DNA of 64,000 bases from DATGZH01 sp035297265 (GCA_035297265.1 DATGZH010000019.1:1-64000); one strand, 5' to 3'; counted from the stretch's first letter, positions 41,585 to 50,148 are shown. A program made the numbers and translations. The notes: generated by a model not told the origin, from the sequence alone.

Positions 41585-42250
41585 GTGCCGGCCCGGGCCC
41601 TCCCCGAGACCGACCGCACCGCGCTGCGGCGCAAGCGCGAGCGGGGCGACCGCACCCTCGAGACCGTCTACGCCGTCCTGGACGAGGGCCTCCTCTGCCA
41701 CGTCGGCCTGACCACCGAAGACGGCCCCCGGGTGGTGCCCATGGCCTACACCCGGGTCGGCGACCACCTCTACCTCCACGGCGCTCCGGCCAACGCCACG
41801 CTGCGGGCCCTCGCCGAGGGGGTCGAGGCCTGTGTCACCGTCACGCTCCTCGACGGGCTGGTCCTCGCCCGCTCGGCCTTCCACCATTCGATGAACTACC
41901 GCTCGGTCATGCTCTTCGGCCGGGCCACCCGGGTGGCGGACGAGGGGGAGCAACGGGAGGCGGCCGCGGCCCTGCTCGACCACATGGCCCCGGGGCGGAG
42001 CGCCGACGCCCGCCCGCCGAGTGGGTCCGAGTTGCGGGCCGTCCTCATCGTCCGCTTCCCGATCGACGAGGGCTCGGCCAAGGTGCGGACGGGCGGGCCG
42101 ATCGAGGAGCCCGAGGACCTCACCCTCCCGGTCTGGGCCGGGGTCGTGCCGTTCCGCCTCGTGGCCGACCCGCCGGTGCCCGACCCCGACCTGCCGGTCG
42201 GGGTCGAGGTGCCGGACTACGCCCGGGCCTACCCCGACCGGCGGGGGTAG
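41585..42250 (+). CDS. FMN-binding split-barrel (PPOX-type, NimA-like) protein
   Basis: 221 residues from GTG. Starts RKRERGDRTLETVYAVLDEG then LLCHVGLTTEDGPRVVPMAY, the NimA/PPOX entry; YLHGAPANATLRALAEGVEA, and HHSMNYRSVMLFGRATRVAD complete the barrel. Such proteins bind FMN and may detoxify or reduce substrates. Probably translated with the peroxiredoxin upstream (14-bp gap) and the SDR downstream (4-bp gap). Confidence 0.88.
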   Translation: MPARALPETDRTALRRKRERGDRTLETVYAVLDEGLLCHVGLTTEDGPRVVPMAYTRVGDHLYLHGAPANATLRALAEGVEACVTVTLLDGLVLARSAFHHSMNYRSVMLFGRATRVADEGEQREAAAALLDHMAPGRSADARPPSGSELRAVLIVRFPIDEGSAKVRTGGPIEEPEDLTLPVWAGVVPFRLVADPPVPDPDLPVGVEVPDYARAYPDRRG

Positions 42251-42254
42251 GCGG

Positions 42255-43094
42255 GTGCCGACCGTCGCCGTCACCGGGGCCGCCTCGGGTATCGGGGCGG
42301 CCTGCGCCCGTCGCCTCGGCGAGGACGGCTGGCGGGTCGTGGGCGTCGACCTGGCCGGGTCCGACGTCGTGGCCGACCTCGGCACGACCGGCGGCCGGGA
42401 GCGGGCGGTGGCCGAGGTGACCCGGCTGGCCGAGGGCCACCTCGACGGCCTGGTGACGTGCGCCGGCCTCGGTGGTCTCCCCGGGCGGTCCGGCTCGCTC
42501 CTCGTCTCGGTCAACTACTTCGGCACCGTCGCCCTCCTCGACGGCCTCCGGCCGGCCCTCGCCCGCGCCAACGCCCCGGCCGCCGTGGCCATCTCCTCCA
42601 ACTCGGTCACGATCCAGCCCGGCGTGCCGACCGCCGTGGCCGAGGCCTGCCTCGCCGGCGACGAGGCCGAGGCCCGCCGCCTGGCCGACGACGTGGGCTC
42701 GGTCGCCGCCTACCCGGCCACCAAGCTGGCCGTCGCCCGCTGGGTCCGCCGTCAGGCCACGGGACCCTCGTGGGCCGGGGCGGGCATCCGGCTGAACGCC
42801 GTGGCGCCCGGGATGATCGACACCCCCCTCGTGGCCGAAGGCCGGGCCGACCCCAAGATGGCCCCGATGCTCGACCTCCTCCCGCTCCCCGTCGGGCGGG
42901 TGGGGCGGCCCGAGGAGATCGCCGCGCTCGTCGCCTTCCTCCTCGGACCGGAGGCCGGCTTCTGCTGCGGCTCGGTCGTCTACGCCGACGGGGGCACCGA
43001 CGCCCTCCTGCGCACCGACGACTGGCCGGCCCCGTGGGCGACCGAGGCCCGGTGGGCCGAGGCCGCCCGCCCGGCTCAGCCCCCCGAGCGGTAG
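42255..43094 (+). CDS. short-chain dehydrogenase, hydroxysteroid-dehydrogenase-like
   Basis: 279 residues from GTG 42255. TVAVTGAASGIGAACARRLG; VGVDLAGSDVVADLGT; NAG replaced by VTCAGLGG; catalytic Ser in VAISSNSVTIQP, Tyr-Lys in AAYPATKLAVARWVRR; late GRVGRPEEIAALVAFLL. The D-L-A-G-S pattern at the end of strand 2 favours NAD(H). The long insert before Tyr (CLAGDEAEARRLADDV) is typical of 3-alpha-HSD/CR-like members. It ends inside the Fae-like gene on the other strand (19 bp overlap). Confidence 0.92.
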   Translation: MPTVAVTGAASGIGAACARRLGEDGWRVVGVDLAGSDVVADLGTTGGRERAVAEVTRLAEGHLDGLVTCAGLGGLPGRSGSLLVSVNYFGTVALLDGLRPALARANAPAAVAISSNSVTIQPGVPTAVAEACLAGDEAEARRLADDVGSVAAYPATKLAVARWVRRQATGPSWAGAGIRLNAVAPGMIDTPLVAEGRADPKMAPMLDLLPLPVGRVGRPEEIAALVAFLLGPEAGFCCGSVVYADGGTDALLRTDDWPAPWATEARWAEAARPAQPPER

Positions 43095-43588
43095 AAGGGG
43101 TTGGACGGCTCCTCGGCCACGGCCAGCACCTCGTCGAGGTGGGGCAGGCGGCGGGCGCCCGCCACGAGGGCCCGCCGGGTGGCCTCCCGGTTGTTGTCGT
43201 AGACGAGGGCCTCGTCGGCTGCCCGAGGGTCCACCCACACCGCGGCCACGAGGAGCAGGTCGTCGACGTCCCCGGCGTCGATGACGTCCTCGGCCACCGC
43301 GGCGAGGACCCCCGCCGCCACGCCCGCCTGCGCCGCGCCCCACGTGAGCCGGGCGTGCTCGTTGCCCTGCACCTCGACCGAGTTCACGAAGAGAGTGGCC
43401 GGCTTGGCCGGAAAGCCCGGCCGGGCGACGACCACGAAGGCCGCGTGCCCCGACCGCGGGGTGGCGAGGGCGGTGACCCAGGCCGTTTCGACCGGGCCGC
43501 CCTTCTTGCCGAGCACCGTGTTCACGTGGGCCGCCTCGGCCCCGTGGCCGACGTAGGCCTCCCCGATCTGGGTTATGACGTCGGCCAC
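43076..43588 (-). CDS. fae: formaldehyde-activating enzyme (Fae) family protein
   Basis: 170 residues from GTG 43588. The family core is plain: VITQIGEAYVGHGAEAAHVN, TVLGKKGGPVETAWVTALAT, ATLFVNSVEVQGNEHARLTW, then GAAQAGVAAGVLAAVAEDVI. His21 matches the catalytic His of Fae; the following Asp of the usual HIDL is Asn (HVNT). Fae condenses formaldehyde with tetrahydromethanopterin. No other methanopterin gene is in the window, so another acceptor or a divergent role is possible. Overlaps the oxygenase gene upstream by 16 bp: one operon. The last ~35 residues are an extra tail. Confidence 0.8.
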   Translation of the reverse strand: MADVITQIGEAYVGHGAEAAHVNTVLGKKGGPVETAWVTALATPRSGHAAFVVVARPGFPAKPATLFVNSVEVQGNEHARLTWGAAQAGVAAGVLAAVAEDVIDAGDVDDLLLVAAVWVDPRAADEALVYDNNREATRRALVAGARRLPHLDEVLAVAEEPSNPFYRSGG

Positions 43589-44418
43589 GCGACCGGCGGT
43601 CGGTCGAAGGGTTGAGTGCGCCCGTAGCGGTCGAGGCGGAGGAGGTCGCTCCCCTGGGTCCCCGGCTGCGTGTCGTAGGCCAGCAGCCCGACGTGGCGCA
43701 GGCGGTCCCCCTCGACCGGGCTGACCCGGTGCAGCGAGTAGCGGCCGCAGAACACGAGGAGGGTGCCCGGCTGCATGGGGAGGGTGACGACCCGGCGGCG
43801 GTCGCCGTCGAGCACCGCCGCCACGTCGTCGTAGCGCTCGTCCTCGGCGCTCCTGATCCGCGGCACCACCTCGAAGTGCCCACCGGCCTCGGCCGACTGG
43901 ATGGCGAGCGAGACGACGAAGTCGGCCTGGTCGAAATGCCACTGCAGCTCGTCGCCCTCCCCCATCACCGCCAGGTTGAGCGCCCCGAAGGGATCGGCGT
44001 AGCGGTAGAGGGCGCCGTGGCCGAGCACCGCGGCGACGAGCCGGCTCATCGGCTCCCACTCGTAGAGACGGCGCAGCGGCGAGTCGTGGGGGATGAGGTC
44101 GTAGGCCACCGCCTGCACCGCGTAGCGGCGCCAGGCCAGCCGGGGATGGTCGGGCGGCAGTGAGAAGTCCGGTAGCTCGAGATAGGCGGTGCCTTCGACC
44201 GACGAGGGGTGGGCCCGTCCGGCCAGGCGCTCGGCGTCGCGCTGGAGAGCCGTCACGCCGTCCGCCGTGACGAAGCCGGGGAGCTCGACGGCGCCCAGGT
44301 CGGCGAGCTGGGCGCGGGCGGCGGCGACCACCGCGGCGTAGGCCTCGCCGTCCGGCTCGAGCACGGGGTAGCCGTCGAGGTCGACGAGGTCCTCCGGTGC
44401 GAGCACCTCGGTCGTCAC
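43573..44418 (-). CDS. 2-oxoglutarate/Fe(II) oxygenase, BesD/HalD-like fold with hydroxylase triad
   Basis: 281 residues from GTG 44418; a longer frame to 44520 is arginine-rich and unlikely. Facial triad H161-x-D163 (ELQWHFDQADFVVSLAIQSA) and H230 (FCGRYSLHRVSPVEGDRLRH), with R241 for 2-oxoglutarate. Flanking GGHFEVVPRIRSAED resembles the BesD/HalD amino-acid halogenase/hydroxylase family; because the Asp is kept, not Gly/Ala, it is predicted to hydroxylate or demethylate, not halogenate. Coupled to the Fae-like gene (16-bp overlap). Substrate unknown. Confidence 0.85.
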   Translation of the reverse strand: MTTEVLAPEDLVDLDGYPVLEPDGEAYAAVVAAARAQLADLGAVELPGFVTADGVTALQRDAERLAGRAHPSSVEGTAYLELPDFSLPPDHPRLAWRRYAVQAVAYDLIPHDSPLRRLYEWEPMSRLVAAVLGHGALYRYADPFGALNLAVMGEGDELQWHFDQADFVVSLAIQSAEAGGHFEVVPRIRSAEDERYDDVAAVLDGDRRRVVTLPMQPGTLLVFCGRYSLHRVSPVEGDRLRHVGLLAYDTQPGTQGSDLLRLDRYGRTQPFDRPPVAWPTS

Positions 44419-44599
44419 CGCCCACCCCCGCCCCGGTCGCCTCGTCCTCCGTGCACGTTCGCTCCTCGTTGGCGCCGGCCTCGCTCGGGACGGCCAACTT
44501 ACCGGCTGTCGCGGCCACACCCGGTGGCTCGGCCAGCCGCACGGCGGGTCGGCTCACCGGGCTCCGGGACGACAGCAGGCCGGTCCGTAGGCTGAGCGG

Positions 44600-45868
44600 A
44601 TGGCGGGCCGGATCCTCGTCGACGTGGCCCCGCTCAAGGAGAGCCGCCAGTTCCGGCTGCTCTTCGTGGCCGTGCTCGTCACCACGCTCGGCAGCCAGCT
44701 GACCGTGGTGGCCATCCCCTTCCAGATCTACGGCGAGACCCATTCGTCGCTGCAGGTGGGGCTGGTCAGCTTGGCCCAGCTGGTGCCACTCGTCGTCGGG
44801 GCGCTCATCGGCGGGTCGGTCGGCGACGTCGTCGACCGCCGCCGCCTCCTCCTGTGGTCCTCGGTCGGCCTCTCGCTCACGAGCACCGGGCTGGCCCTCA
44901 ACGCCCTGCCCGCCCGCCCCTCGGTGCCCGTCGTCTACGTCGTGAGCGCCACCGCCGCCTTCCTCCTCGGGTTCTCCGATCCGGCCCGCACGGCAGCGGT
45001 CCCGAAGCTCGTCGGCGTGGCCCACCTGGCGGCGGCGTTCGCCTTCCTGCAGATCCTCTTCCAGGTCGGTTCCATCGTGGGCCCGGCGCTGTCGGGACAG
45101 CTGATCGAACACGTCGGGCTGCCCTTCGTCTACGGCATCGACGCCGTCACGTACCTCATGGCCATGGCCGTGATGGCGCTCATGGACCCCCTCCCGCCGA
45201 TCGCCGGCGCCCGCCGGCCGGGCATCGGCTCGATCCTGGAGGGGATCCGCTTCCTGAAGGGACGCCAGCCCCTGCAGGGCGTCTACCTGATCGACATCAA
45301 CGCCATGGTCTTCGGGATGCCCCGGGCCCTCTTCCCCGCCCTGTCGGTCCACGTCTTCGGGGGCGGGGCGAGCACGCTCGGCTACCTCTACGCCGCGCCC
45401 GGGGTGGGCGCCCTCATCGGCGCCACCGCCACCGGCTGGGTAGCCCGTCTCCGGCGCCAGGGGCTGGCGGTGATCGTCGCCGTGATCGTCTGGGGGGCCG
45501 CGGTCACGGTCTTCGGCTTCGTGCACGTGCTGTGGGTGTCCCTCGTCCTCTTGGCCGTGGCCGGGTGGGCCGACGTCGTCTCGGCGGTGCTGCGCAACAC
45601 CATCCTGCAGACGACGATCCCCGACGAGTTCCGCAGCCGACTGTCGGCCATCCAGATGGCGGTGGTCACCGGAGGGCCGCGTCTCGGCGACCTCGAGTCC
45701 GGGGCGGTGGCCGCGCTCGTCGACGTGCAGTTCTCGATCGTCTCGGGCGGCCTCGCCTGCATCGTCGGCGCCTTCGTCCTCTCGTCCCTCCTGCCGGGCT
45801 TCCGGCGCTACCGCCGTGAGGACGTCCGGCCCGAAGCGCCGCCCCCGGTCGAGCCGTCCACCGGCTGA
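44600..45868 (+). CDS. MFS exporter, EntS-like
   Basis: 422 residues, 12 predicted helices. RLLFVAVLVTTLGSQLTVVA opens; motif A region GALIGGSVGDVVDRRRLLLW; central GRQPLQGVYLIDINAMVFGM; late PDEFRSRLSAIQMAVVTGGP as in EntS/siderophore- or drug-exporters. It probably exports a small hydrophobic or iron-binding compound. Its last 61 bp overlap the rlmN gene convergently. Divergent from the oxygenase operon across 181 bp. Confidence 0.9.
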   Translation: MAGRILVDVAPLKESRQFRLLFVAVLVTTLGSQLTVVAIPFQIYGETHSSLQVGLVSLAQLVPLVVGALIGGSVGDVVDRRRLLLWSSVGLSLTSTGLALNALPARPSVPVVYVVSATAAFLLGFSDPARTAAVPKLVGVAHLAAAFAFLQILFQVGSIVGPALSGQLIEHVGLPFVYGIDAVTYLMAMAVMALMDPLPPIAGARRPGIGSILEGIRFLKGRQPLQGVYLIDINAMVFGMPRALFPALSVHVFGGGASTLGYLYAAPGVGALIGATATGWVARLRRQGLAVIVAVIVWGAAVTVFGFVHVLWVSLVLLAVAGWADVVSAVLRNTILQTTIPDEFRSRLSAIQMAVVTGGPRLGDLESGAVAALVDVQFSIVSGGLACIVGAFVLSSLLPGFRRYRREDVRPEAPPPVEPSTG

Positions 45869-46872
45869 GCCCCGCCGGCCAACTGGCCGCACGCCGCGTC
45901 GATGCTCACGCCGCGGTTGGCCCGGACGGTGGCGTTCACCCGGGAGGCCCGGAGGGCCCGGCTGAACCGGCGCACACCCTCGGGCGGGGTGCCGCGCACC
46001 GGGTAGCCGGGGGTGGGGTTGAGCGGGATGAGGTTCACGTGGGCGGCGAGCGGACGGGCGAACGCCGCCAGCTCGTCGACGTCGGTCGCCCGGTCGTTGA
46101 CGCCGTCGATGAGCGCCCACTCGAGGGAGAGCCGTCGCCCGGTCGCCGCCACGTAGTCCCGGCAGGCGCCGGCCAGGACGGCGAGCGGATAGCGCCGGTT
46201 GACCGGCACGAGCTCGTCGCGCAGCTCGTCGTTCGCCGCGTGGAGCGAGACCGCCAGGTTGACCGGGAGGGGCTCCTCGGCCAGCCGCCGGATGCCCGGG
46301 ACGAGCCCGACGGTCGAGATCGTGAGGTGGCGGGCCGAGAGACCCATGGCCCCGTGGAGGCGGCCCACGGCGCCGAGCACCGCGTCGTAGTTGGCGAGCG
46401 GCTCACCCATGCCCATAAACACGACCCGGGAGAGCCGCCGCGGTCTGGCCGTCCGGGAGGCGAGGGCCACCTGCTCGACGATCTCGCCACTCGTGAGGTG
46501 GCGGGTGAAGCCGGCCTGCCCGGTGGCGCAGAACTGGCAGGCCATGGCGCAGCCGGCCTGGGTCGACACGCAGACGGTCACCCGGTCGGGGTAGGCCATG
46601 AGCACGGTCTCGACCCGGGCCCCGCCGTCCAGGGAGAGCAGCCACTTGACCGTGTCGCCGTCGTCGGCCTGCCGGCGATCGGCCTCGACGGGCGGCGGCG
46701 GCACCGCGGCCTCGAGGCTGGCGCGGAGGGCCGCCGGCAGCTCGGACATCTCGGCCGGCCGCGCCTGGCGGCGGTGGAGGCCCTCCCACACCTGGCGGAC
46801 CCGGTAGGGCGGCTCACCGGCCAGGAGCACCGCCAGGTCCTCCGGGCTGAGGTCGTAGACGCTCCGGGCCAT
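45808..46872 (-). CDS. rlmN: dual-specificity RNA methyltransferase RlmN
   Basis: 354 residues. Radical-SAM cluster CxxxCxxC: C108, C112, C115 in STQAGCAMACQFCATGQAGF; TRHLTSGEIVEQVALASR; VVFMGMGEPLANYDAVLGAV; STVGLVPGIRRLAEEPLPVN; and the methyl-carrying C-terminal Cys328 in ANRGVSIDAACGQLAG. It methylates A2503 of 23S rRNA and A37 of some tRNAs. About 20 extra residues at the C-terminus arise from overlap with the MFS gene. Confidence 0.96.
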   Translation of the reverse strand: MARSVYDLSPEDLAVLLAGEPPYRVRQVWEGLHRRQARPAEMSELPAALRASLEAAVPPPPVEADRRQADDGDTVKWLLSLDGGARVETVLMAYPDRVTVCVSTQAGCAMACQFCATGQAGFTRHLTSGEIVEQVALASRTARPRRLSRVVFMGMGEPLANYDAVLGAVGRLHGAMGLSARHLTISTVGLVPGIRRLAEEPLPVNLAVSLHAANDELRDELVPVNRRYPLAVLAGACRDYVAATGRRLSLEWALIDGVNDRATDVDELAAFARPLAAHVNLIPLNPTPGYPVRGTPPEGVRRFSRALRASRVNATVRANRGVSIDAACGQLAGGAQPVDGSTGGGASGRTSSRR

Positions 46873-47001
46873 GCCTTGACGCTACGGGCCGAAGCGTCAA
46901 CGCCTGACCGGCCGGGCCGGCGGGCCGTACCCAACAGATAGCGTCGAGGCGACCACAGGGGCCGGTGACGCCCCGATTGACCGAGAAGGAGCCCTTGACC
47001 G

Positions 47002-47415
47002 GTGAGCTCGACCGACGAGATGCCCGACCTCGAGATCCCCGAGCAGGTGCTCGCGGCCGTGCCGGAGTACGAGGCCGGCGAGGAGCCGGTGGTCATCGTC
47101 GACTTCCAGGGCCTCGTGCTCGGCCTCAACAAGGCGGCCGAGGCCTTCTTCGGGATGGAGACGGCGGACATGGCCGGCGAGTTCGTCGAGATGCTCGTGC
47201 CGCAGAAGAAGCGCTGGGGCCACCAGGCCTACCGGCGGGGTTACCTGGTCGAGCCCCGGGACCGGGAGATGGACCCGGGCCTCTACCCCGAGGCCGAGAC
47301 GGCCGAGGGCGAGATCGTCCCGATCGTCGGCCGTCTCCAGCCGGTCTTCGTCGACGGGAAGCTCTTCGTCGCCGCCCACCTGCACCGGGACGACAGCCCC
47401 CGCCCGGAAGACTGA
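47002..47415 (+). CDS. PAS-domain protein
   Basis: 137 residues from GTG 47002. A PAS core: EPVVIVDFQGLVLGLNKAAE, AFFGMETADMAGEFVEMLVP, then a short LYPEAETAEGEIVPIVGRLQ and PVFVDGKLFVAAHLHRD. It ends without an output domain, so it would act as a sensor or dimer partner. The VOC gene follows 2 bp after its stop. Confidence 0.85.
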   Translation: MSSTDEMPDLEIPEQVLAAVPEYEAGEEPVVIVDFQGLVLGLNKAAEAFFGMETADMAGEFVEMLVPQKKRWGHQAYRRGYLVEPRDREMDPGLYPEAETAEGEIVPIVGRLQPVFVDGKLFVAAHLHRDDSPRPED

Positions 47416-47417
47416 GC

Positions 47418-47762
47418 ATGGGCGTCACCGGCGTCCACGCCCTCCTCTACTCGAGCGCCCCGGACGAGCTCCGGGCGGTGCTGCGGGAGGCGTTCGGGTG
47501 GCCCCACGTGGACGCCCACGACGGCTGGCTGATCTTCCGGCTCCCGCCGGGCGAGCTCGGGGTCCACCCGGCCGAGACCCCCCACCACGAGCTCAGCCTC
47601 ATCTGCGACGACCTCCCGGCCACGATGGCCGAGCTCGCCGAGAAGGGCGTGGCCTTCCGGGGCGAGCCCGAGGACCGGGGTTTCGGGGTGGCGGTGACGA
47701 TGCTGCTCCCAGGCGGGCTCGAGCTCCTCCTCTACGAGCCCAGGCACCCGACGGCCATCTGA
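47418..47762 (+). CDS. VOC-family protein
   Basis: 114 residues; the ATG overlaps the preceding stop region. One VOC fold: GVHALLYSSAPDELRAVLRE, AFGWPHVDAHDGWLIFRLPP, HHELSLICDDLPATMAELAE, and VAVTMLLPGGLELLLYEPRH. Ends in the typical YEP motif. Short length suggests a dimer of modules. Ligand unknown; in operon with the PAS protein. Confidence 0.88.
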   Translation: MGVTGVHALLYSSAPDELRAVLREAFGWPHVDAHDGWLIFRLPPGELGVHPAETPHHELSLICDDLPATMAELAEKGVAFRGEPEDRGFGVAVTMLLPGGLELLLYEPRHPTAI

Positions 47763-47828
47763 GGCCGGGTGCCCCCGGCGGCCCGCCTCCCGTAGGCTCG
47801 GTGACACCGGCGCCGCGGAGGGGAAACC

Positions 47829-48833
47829 ATGGCCATCGAGCTCACCCAACGGTACGAGCAGATCAGCTCCAAAGCCTACGAACACCCCGCCGATCGGGCC
47901 GCCACCTCGGCGCTCCGCTCCGTCCCGCTCCTCGACAAGGTCATCAAGCGACTCACCGACCTCGGCTACGAGCGACACCTGCGCCAGGTCCTGATGGGGA
48001 ACGCCGTCAAGCTCGGCAACGACCAACTGCCCGACACGTGGCACCTCTACCAGCGCTGTATCGAGTGCCTCGACATGGAGACCACGCCACCCCTCTATGT
48101 GACCAACACGCCCGAGGTGAACGCCATGACGATCGGCGCCCGCACGCCGATCGTGCTCGTTCACTCGTCGCTCGTGAGCTCGTACGACGATGCGGAGATC
48201 CAGTCGGTGCTGGCTCACGAGGCCAGCCACGTGCTCTCCGAGCACGTCTACTACACGACGGCGCTCGTACTGCTCATCCAGTTCCTGCGAGGCGCGCTGC
48301 CCCGCTCCCTCGTCCTCGGCCTCCCCGTACGAGCGATGATCCTCGCTCTGCTCGAATGGCGCCGCGCCGCCGAGCTTTCGGCCGACCGGGCGAGCGCTCT
48401 CGTCATGGGCGATCCTCTCGAACCATGCCGGATGCTGATGCGGTTGGCCGGCGGGGCTCTCGAGGGCATGAGCTTCGAAGCGTTCATGCGTCAGTGCACC
48501 GAGTACCAGGACGAGGAGGACATCTTCTCCCGTCAGGCCCGGTTCCGCATAGAGCTCAGCATGACGCACCCCTTCGCGGTGCGACGGGTCCGCGAGCTCA
48601 TCAGCTGGGTCCAGAGTGGCGACTTCGACCGCATCAAGTCCGGCGAGTACCCCCGACGCGGCCACGAGCCTCCGCCGTCTGCCGAATTCAACGCGGCGGT
48701 CATCCACTACCGCGAGCGGTTCCAGCGGTTCTTGGGGCGGACCGCTGACGACGTGCAGCGCCTCGGTCAGCAGTTGAGCGACTGGCTCAACCGCCGGAGC
48801 GGTACGGCCGACGACCAAGGCGACGACGACTGA
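47829..48833 (+). CDS. M48-family metallopeptidase
   Basis: 334 residues. Zinc site H130-E131-H134 in VLAHEASHVLSEHV and third ligand Glu182 in AAELSADRAS (ExxxD). Two hydrophobic segments around 140-175 (YYTTALVLLIQFLRGALP, VLGLPVRAMILALLE) could anchor it in the membrane, as in HtpX. NAMTIGARTPIVLVHSSLVS is the family strand. The C-terminal 80 residues are a helical tail. Proteolytic role unknown; HtpX relatives degrade misfolded membrane proteins. Confidence 0.9.
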   Translation: MAIELTQRYEQISSKAYEHPADRAATSALRSVPLLDKVIKRLTDLGYERHLRQVLMGNAVKLGNDQLPDTWHLYQRCIECLDMETTPPLYVTNTPEVNAMTIGARTPIVLVHSSLVSSYDDAEIQSVLAHEASHVLSEHVYYTTALVLLIQFLRGALPRSLVLGLPVRAMILALLEWRRAAELSADRASALVMGDPLEPCRMLMRLAGGALEGMSFEAFMRQCTEYQDEEDIFSRQARFRIELSMTHPFAVRRVRELISWVQSGDFDRIKSGEYPRRGHEPPPSAEFNAAVIHYRERFQRFLGRTADDVQRLGQQLSDWLNRRSGTADDQGDDD

Positions 48834-48905
48834 AGGTCGCGACGAGGTGCGCGCCGCGCCTGACCATCACCCAGAGCAGGGGTTCGCGCTCGGTACGCTC
48901 GAGTC

Positions 48906-49265
48906 GTGTCGGTCCTCTTGGTCGCGCTCTCCCTTTCGCTCCTCGCCGTACTCAGTGCGCTCGTGACGCATCAGTTGGCCGAGAACAACCTGTTGGAGCA
49001 TGGCTACACACCTTGGCAGCTGCCGCCACGCGTCTGGGGGGCGATCGGCTTCATTGCGCCGGTAGTCGGTGTCGGTGCCGTCCTCGTGGCCCGGGACACG
49101 ACGCGGCTGCCGACCACCATGCCCGTTTGGATGACGAGTCCTCCGGCTTGGTTCCCCGACCCGAGCGGGCGCCACGCCTGGCGCTTCTGGGACGGGACCC
49201 GCTGGACCGAGCAGATCTCGACCGACGGCGTCACCGGGGGCACCGACCGGGTCGACGTCCACTAG
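48906..49265 (+). CDS. membrane protein with DUF2510 (WYPDP) domain
   Basis: 119 residues from GTG. Two hydrophobic segments (SVLLVALSLSLLAVLSALVT and WGAIGFIAPVVGVGAVLVA) then the short DUF2510 domain: PAWFPDPSGRHAWRFWDGTR, WTEQIS. DUF2510 occurs at protein termini in Actinobacteria and is of unknown function. It supports an actinobacterial host. Confidence 0.88.
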   Translation: MSVLLVALSLSLLAVLSALVTHQLAENNLLEHGYTPWQLPPRVWGAIGFIAPVVGVGAVLVARDTTRLPTTMPVWMTSPPAWFPDPSGRHAWRFWDGTRWTEQISTDGVTGGTDRVDVH

Positions 49266-49334
49266 GCGCATACTCCGAGCAGTGGGCCGGCCGGCCCGGC
49301 CAGACTGCACGTCCGGCAACCGACGGGAGAAGCC

Positions 49335-49628
49335 ATGATCGCCGTGTACGTCAACCCGGAGAACCTGACCCTCGAGCTCTACCAGAAGGCCCACGAAGCC
49401 CTGGTCGCCTCGGGCGCCCCGGAGACGGGGCGGATCCACCATTCGTGCTTCGGCGAGCCCGACCGGCTGATGGTCTACGACATCTGGGACAGCCAGGCGG
49501 ACTTCGACGCCTTCGCCGCCCACCTCGGGCCCATTCTGGAGCAACTCGGCGTCAAGATGGACCGGCCGCCCGACGTCATCCCGGTGGTGGCCGTCGACCA
49601 GTCGGCCTACACGAGCGAACCGGGCTGA
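49335..49628 (+). CDS. small ABM-like (dimeric alpha-beta-barrel) protein
   Basis: 97 residues. MIAVYVNPENLTLELYQKAH, EALVASGAPETGRIHHSCFG, LMVYDIWDSQADFDAFAAHL, then GPILEQLGVKMDRPPDVIPV: two short beta-alpha-beta units of the ferredoxin-like dimeric barrel used by antibiotic-biosynthesis monooxygenases. No catalytic residue is certain. Single gene on the plus strand. Confidence 0.7.
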   Translation: MIAVYVNPENLTLELYQKAHEALVASGAPETGRIHHSCFGEPDRLMVYDIWDSQADFDAFAAHLGPILEQLGVKMDRPPDVIPVVAVDQSAYTSEPG

Positions 49629-49655
49629 CCGCCTGACCTAGGAACTCCCGCGGGG

Positions 49656-50012
49656 TCAGTCCCCGGGGAGCTCCTGGAACGACCGGACCTCGACCGGTTC
49701 GCCGCAGGCCTCGGTGGCCTTGCCGGCCCAGTCGAGGGCCGACGCAAGGCCGTCCGCCTCGATCACCCAGACGCCACCGATGTGCTCTTTGCCCTCGACG
49801 AAGGGGCCGTCCGTCCGGAGGACCTTGCCGCCCTTGGCCCTCACCACCGAGGCGAGCTCGGGTGGCGTCAGCCCGCCGGCGAACACCCAGGCGCCGGAGT
49901 CCTGCAGCTCGGCGTTGAAACGGTCCACCCGCTCATAGGCGCTCTGCATCTCCTCGAGCGACCGCTGTGGGCTGCCCTCGACCATGTGCACGCTCAACAG
50001 GTACTGCGTCAT
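49656..50012 (-). CDS. YciI-family (DGPF-domain) protein
   Basis: 118 residues. The family signature is direct: YLLSVHMVEGSPQRSLEEMQ, AWVFAGGLTPPELASVVRAK, then VLRTDGPFVEGKEHIGGVWV and IEADGLASALDWAGKATEAC. The TDGPF motif defines DGPF/YCII proteins, often next to sigma factors in Actinobacteria; none is adjacent here. Catalytic role not known. Confidence 0.93.
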   Translation of the reverse strand: MTQYLLSVHMVEGSPQRSLEEMQSAYERVDRFNAELQDSGAWVFAGGLTPPELASVVRAKGGKVLRTDGPFVEGKEHIGGVWVIEADGLASALDWAGKATEACGEPVEVRSFQELPGD

Positions 50013-50123
50013 GTCGCCTCCTCAGATGCTTCGTCGTTCCCGGCGCTCTGCCGTCATATCCCAGACGACGCCAGCCCCTGGGATCGACATTTCGTCCGTC
50101 CGAACCCCGGATGATGTGAGCTA

Positions 50124-50148
50124 TTGACTGACTGAGTCAGTCAGTCAA
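50124..50148. promoter_or_regulatory. 25-bp perfect palindromic operator of the TetR gene
   Basis: TTGACTGACTGA, a central G, then TCAGTCAGTCAA: perfect 12-bp arms ending 10 bp before the ATG. The arms are built of TGAC/GTCA units, and TTGACT could serve as a -35 box. Typical autoregulatory TetR operator. Confidence 0.85.

Noticed and set aside
44854..45819. Plus-strand frame inside the MFS gene
   Set aside because: Arginine-rich shadow frame of the transporter with no motif.
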